Shown here: in pieces, positions 62,039 through 64,000 of the stretch
Numbering within the stretch: the first letter of the stretch is position 1
How the letters are laid out: every line of letters starts with the position of its first letter
From: an uncultured Clostridium sp.
GTDB lineage: Bacteria > Bacillota > Clostridia > TANB77 > CAG-508
Length of the DNA: 64,000 bases
Direction: 5' to 3'
NCBI GenBank assembly: GCA_947648495.1
Contig: CANSOA010000005.1
Span: forward strand, 1 to 64,000
The notes under the pieces: model-generated
What the model saw: the letters and a program-made list of their open reading frames with translations, nothing else
The model's database searches: none
What the model was told of the DNA's origin: nothing
Program-made: the position numbers and the translations under genes

Positions 62039-62049
62039 GGGGTGAAAGT

Positions 62050-62238
62050 ATGGATGTTGTGAGATTGAGGAATGGTAATGTTAAGCTGGTTGCGGATGAG
62101 GGTAAAATGATAGAGTCAAAAGCAAGATATGTTGATGAAGAAACAGGTAAAGAAGTAGCGGACATAAGTGGAGAAACAATTTACTTGGGGAAGAATGACA
62201 AGCAGGAGAATTATGTTGAGGTTGAGAAGGAGGATTAA
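62050..62238 (+). CDS. Small phage protein
   Basis: 62 residues, acidic, beta then helix (V-V-R-L-R-N-G-N-V-K-L-V). Between adhesins and lysis genes. Unknown function. Confidence 0.5.
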   Translation: MDVVRLRNGNVKLVADEGKMIESKARYVDEETGKEVADISGETIYLGKNDKQENYVEVEKED

Positions 62239-62240
62239 GG

Positions 62241-62453
62241 ATGGAGAGAAAAGAAAGAAGAGTAATATTTGCTTGTGTTGTTATACTAATATTTTTGCTT
62301 GTTGATTTTTGTACAGCAATGAAAACGTATATTGGTTATAATTCGAGTAAGAAGAGTGGAAATGAGCGTTGGAAGCAAGTAGAAGAAAGAATTATATTAA
62401 TAGAGGACGATATAAATAATCTAAAAATGGAGGTACAAGAATGGAAGAGATAG
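62241..62453 (+). CDS. Small membrane protein of the lysis region
   Basis: 70 residues: membrane helix at 9-26, then a coiled-coil tail. Overlaps the next gene by 13 bp. May assist the holin. Confidence 0.55.
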   Translation: MERKERRVIFACVVILIFLLVDFCTAMKTYIGYNSSKKSGNERWKQVEERIILIEDDINNLKMEVQEWKR

Positions 62454-62707
62454 CACAATTAATCACAAATTATGGAGTAATGATTGTAATTGTAGCAATT
62501 TTTTTGTGGGATTACATAGCAAATAAAAAAGATATGAAAGATACTTTAGGAACAATGAAGGATACGAATTTGAATATTAGCAATTGTTTAGAGGAAATGA
62601 AAGATAGTAATAGAAATATGGAAAAATCATTGGATTTGTTGCAAAAAAGTATGGATAATCAGAGTATGAAAATAGACAAGTTACTAGAAAAAAAGGGGGG
62701 AAGTTAA
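62441..62707 (+). CDS. Holin-like/XhlA-like membrane protein
   Basis: 88 residues: membrane helix at 10-26 (I-V-I-V-A-I-F-L), then a long coiled coil. This matches BhlA/XhlA-type lysis proteins. Confidence 0.65.
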   Translation: MEEIAQLITNYGVMIVIVAIFLWDYIANKKDMKDTLGTMKDTNLNISNCLEEMKDSNRNMEKSLDLLQKSMDNQSMKIDKLLEKKGGS

Positions 62708-62708
62708 T

Positions 62709-62924
62709 ATGAAAAATTGGATAAAATGTGCAGGTATAAGGGCGATTAAAACGATTGCACAGACAGCTGTATCGTTGATTGGTGTTGGTAGCGTGATGAG
62801 TGATATTGATTGGTGGATGGTTGGTTCGGCATCGTTATTGGCTGGGATTTTGAGTTTATTAACAAGTGTGGCAGGATTGCCGGAAATGGAGGAAAGTGAG
62901 GTAAAGTATTATGGAAAAGGATAA
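62709..62924 (+). CDS. Holin
   Basis: 71 residues with two membrane segments (about 9-30 and 35-57, W-M-V-G-S-A-S-L-L-A-G-I-L-S-L) separated by a D-I-D-W-W turn, as in r1t-type holins. It opens the membrane for the endolysin. AGGGGGGAAG site. Confidence 0.82.
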   Translation: MKNWIKCAGIRAIKTIAQTAVSLIGVGSVMSDIDWWMVGSASLLAGILSLLTSVAGLPEMEESEVKYYGKG

Positions 62925-63033
62925 TGTTATGATTGAAGAAGTAGAGTTTGATGAAGAATTATACAAAAAGAATTTAGAAGAAAATAGTTTTGAAATTGAG
63001 TATGAAGGAGGGGAAGAAAATGCAGATTACTAG
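62911..63033 (+). CDS. Small acidic protein (40 aa)
   Basis: Very acidic (M-I-E-E-V-E-F-D-E-E). It overlaps holin and amidase genes, so it is translationally linked. Possible lysis modulator. Confidence 0.4.
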   Translation: MEKDNVMIEEVEFDEELYKKNLEENSFEIEYEGGEENADY

Positions 63034-63754
63034 AGTGAATTGTCCAACAAGCAAATATTCAATAAAATGTCCAGATGTGACAACAAAACAAGGAATAGTA
63101 GTACATAATACAGCAAATGATGCTAGTGCTATGAGTGAAGTGTCATACATGATAGGAAATAATAATAAATGTTCTTTTCATGTAGCAGTTGATGATTGCA
63201 AAGTAGTAGAGTGCTTACCTTTTGACCGAAGCTGCTATGCAGCAGGAGATGGCAGACGTGGAAAAGGAAATGCGCATATGATTAATATTGAGATTTGCTA
63301 TTCAAAAAGCGGTGGTCAAAGATTCAATGAAGCTGAAAGATTGGCTGCGGAGTATATAGCTTATTTGCTAAAAAAATATGGATGGGGAATTGATAAGGTG
63401 ACCAAACATCAAGATTATAGCAAAAAGTATTGTCCGCATAGGACGTTAGATCTTGGCTGGCAGAGATTTTTGGGTTTGGTAAAAATGTATTTGAATAGTG
63501 AAGTGCAAGTAAATGATAGTAGCACAAAAAATAATGATGGGAGTGATGAGATAATGAAAACGTATGAGAATGGAAGTACAAGTGAGGTTGTGTATGCAGA
63601 TACAGCATGCAAAACGAGAATTGGAAGTTTGGATCCACGTGAGAGATGTGATTGTTTTGGAATTTTTAATAATAGAGCAATGGTGAGATATCAAGTGGGT
63701 AATACTGGAAATTATAAGATAGGATTCTGTAAGTGGATTGGTGGCGTGAAATAG
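63020..63754 (+). CDS. Endolysin: N-acetylmuramoyl-L-alanine amidase
   Basis: 244 residues. Amidase_2 domain with zinc ligands H in I-V-V-H-N-T-A-N-D, H near F-H-V-A-V-D-D and Y-C-P-H-R-T; it cuts the bond between MurNAc and L-Ala. The C-terminal 70 residues are probably a wall-binding domain (SH3-like). ATG 63020 after GGAGGGGAAG. Confidence 0.9.
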   Translation: MQITRVNCPTSKYSIKCPDVTTKQGIVVHNTANDASAMSEVSYMIGNNNKCSFHVAVDDCKVVECLPFDRSCYAAGDGRRGKGNAHMINIEICYSKSGGQRFNEAERLAAEYIAYLLKKYGWGIDKVTKHQDYSKKYCPHRTLDLGWQRFLGLVKMYLNSEVQVNDSSTKNNDGSDEIMKTYENGSTSEVVYADTACKTRIGSLDPRERCDCFGIFNNRAMVRYQVGNTGNYKIGFCKWIGGVK

Positions 63755-63881
63755 AGGATAACCATTTTTTTCTAGCTAAATAAGGTTGAAAGGTTATGTT
63801 TATTATGCTACAATGAAATTAGATATACATGTTTGTATTGTTAGAAACCAAAATATTTTAGATTAAAATGGAGGTAATAGG

Positions 63882-64000
63882 ATGAAAAAGATTACAGTTT
63901 TACGGGGCGATAGGAAAGATGTTCATTATGGGATGGCAATGATTGTTCAGATGGTGATGAAAGAGTTTTTTGGGGAAAGAGATTTACTTCTGGATAAAAA
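63882..64000 (+). CDS. Unknown protein, 5' part; contains an in-frame CGG
   Basis: At least 40 residues, M-K-K-I-T-V-L then CGG at 63903-63905. Kept in frame it continues open to the window end. A +1 step there gives only 12 codons to a TGA. So this CGG is either read as one codon or the gene is broken. ATG has GGAGG. N-terminus slightly like small flavin reductases. Confidence 0.5.
   Translation, partial: MKKITVLRGDRKDVHYGMAMIVQMVMKEFFGERDLLLDK

Larger units (their letters stand above)
24716..64000. mobile_element. Siphovirus-type prophage (right end outside the window)
   Basis: Gene order integrase, lysogeny, replication, terminase, portal, protease, capsid, connectors, tail, tape measure, baseplate, holin, amidase. 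No third copy of the att core is seen before 64000. The gene starting at 63882 may already be host or accessory. Confidence 0.92.

Noticed and set aside
63755..64000. Right att site of the prophage
   Set aside because: No copy of the 54-bp tRNA-Leu core or its centre is present before the end of the window.

Overview
The window is AT-rich DNA from a low-GC Gram-positive bacterium, most likely an uncultured gut Clostridia/Bacillota lineage. The evidence is Gram-positive style ribosome binding sites, a sortase next to a pilin-like LamG protein whose N-terminus is common in gut Clostridia, a secreted glucosaminidase, a DUF2207 protein and siphovirus modules of Clostridia type. The lineage assignment is inference. 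Stop codons behave normally.

Layout. Positions 1-13964 are chromosome: the 3' end of tRNA-Asn, an MmeI-like restriction-modification enzyme, a cell-wall hydrolase with C-terminal repeats, a short alanyl-tRNA synthetase, sortase plus LamG pilin-like protein, an ATP-grasp protein, a DUF2207 membrane protein, a ROK kinase and tRNA-Leu(UAG). Positions 13965-24715 are an integrative mobilizable element in the 3' end of tRNA-Leu, bounded by a 54-bp direct repeat. It carries integrase, excisionase, a MobV relaxase with a recognisable oriT, tnpV, a ParB-like protein and a three-gene cargo operon built around a dGTPase-like HD protein, which is a candidate defence system. From 24716 a siphovirus-type prophage sits in tandem at the same att site. 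It has an integrase, an immunity region framed by an 18-bp inverted repeat, replication genes, a P27-type terminase, an HK97 head and tail, a block of small accessory genes (antirepressor, ribbon-helix-helix protein, putative type I toxin-antitoxin, HicAB), baseplate and adhesin genes, and lysis genes. Its right att is not in the window.

Main discovery. Seven genes that first look frameshifted (mmeI-like, DUF2207, tnpV, CI repressor, an excisionase-like regulator, hicA and the S74 tail protein) are all restored by one rule. At an in-frame CGG codon the reading frame moves +1, so CGGA or CGGT is read as a single glycine. I count 12 such sites, four of them in a row in the DUF2207 tail. Apart from one unresolved CGG at the window edge (63903), I saw no in-frame CGG in any other gene, while CGA, CGT and CGC are used normally for arginine. 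The rule holds in chromosome, mobilizable element and prophage alike. This suggests that CGG is not an ordinary Arg codon here and that CGG-N is decoded with a +1 shift, by a hungry codon or a four-base-reading tRNA-Gly. Systematic C-insertion error in the sequence is the main alternative, but the exact codon phase of all 12 sites argues against it.
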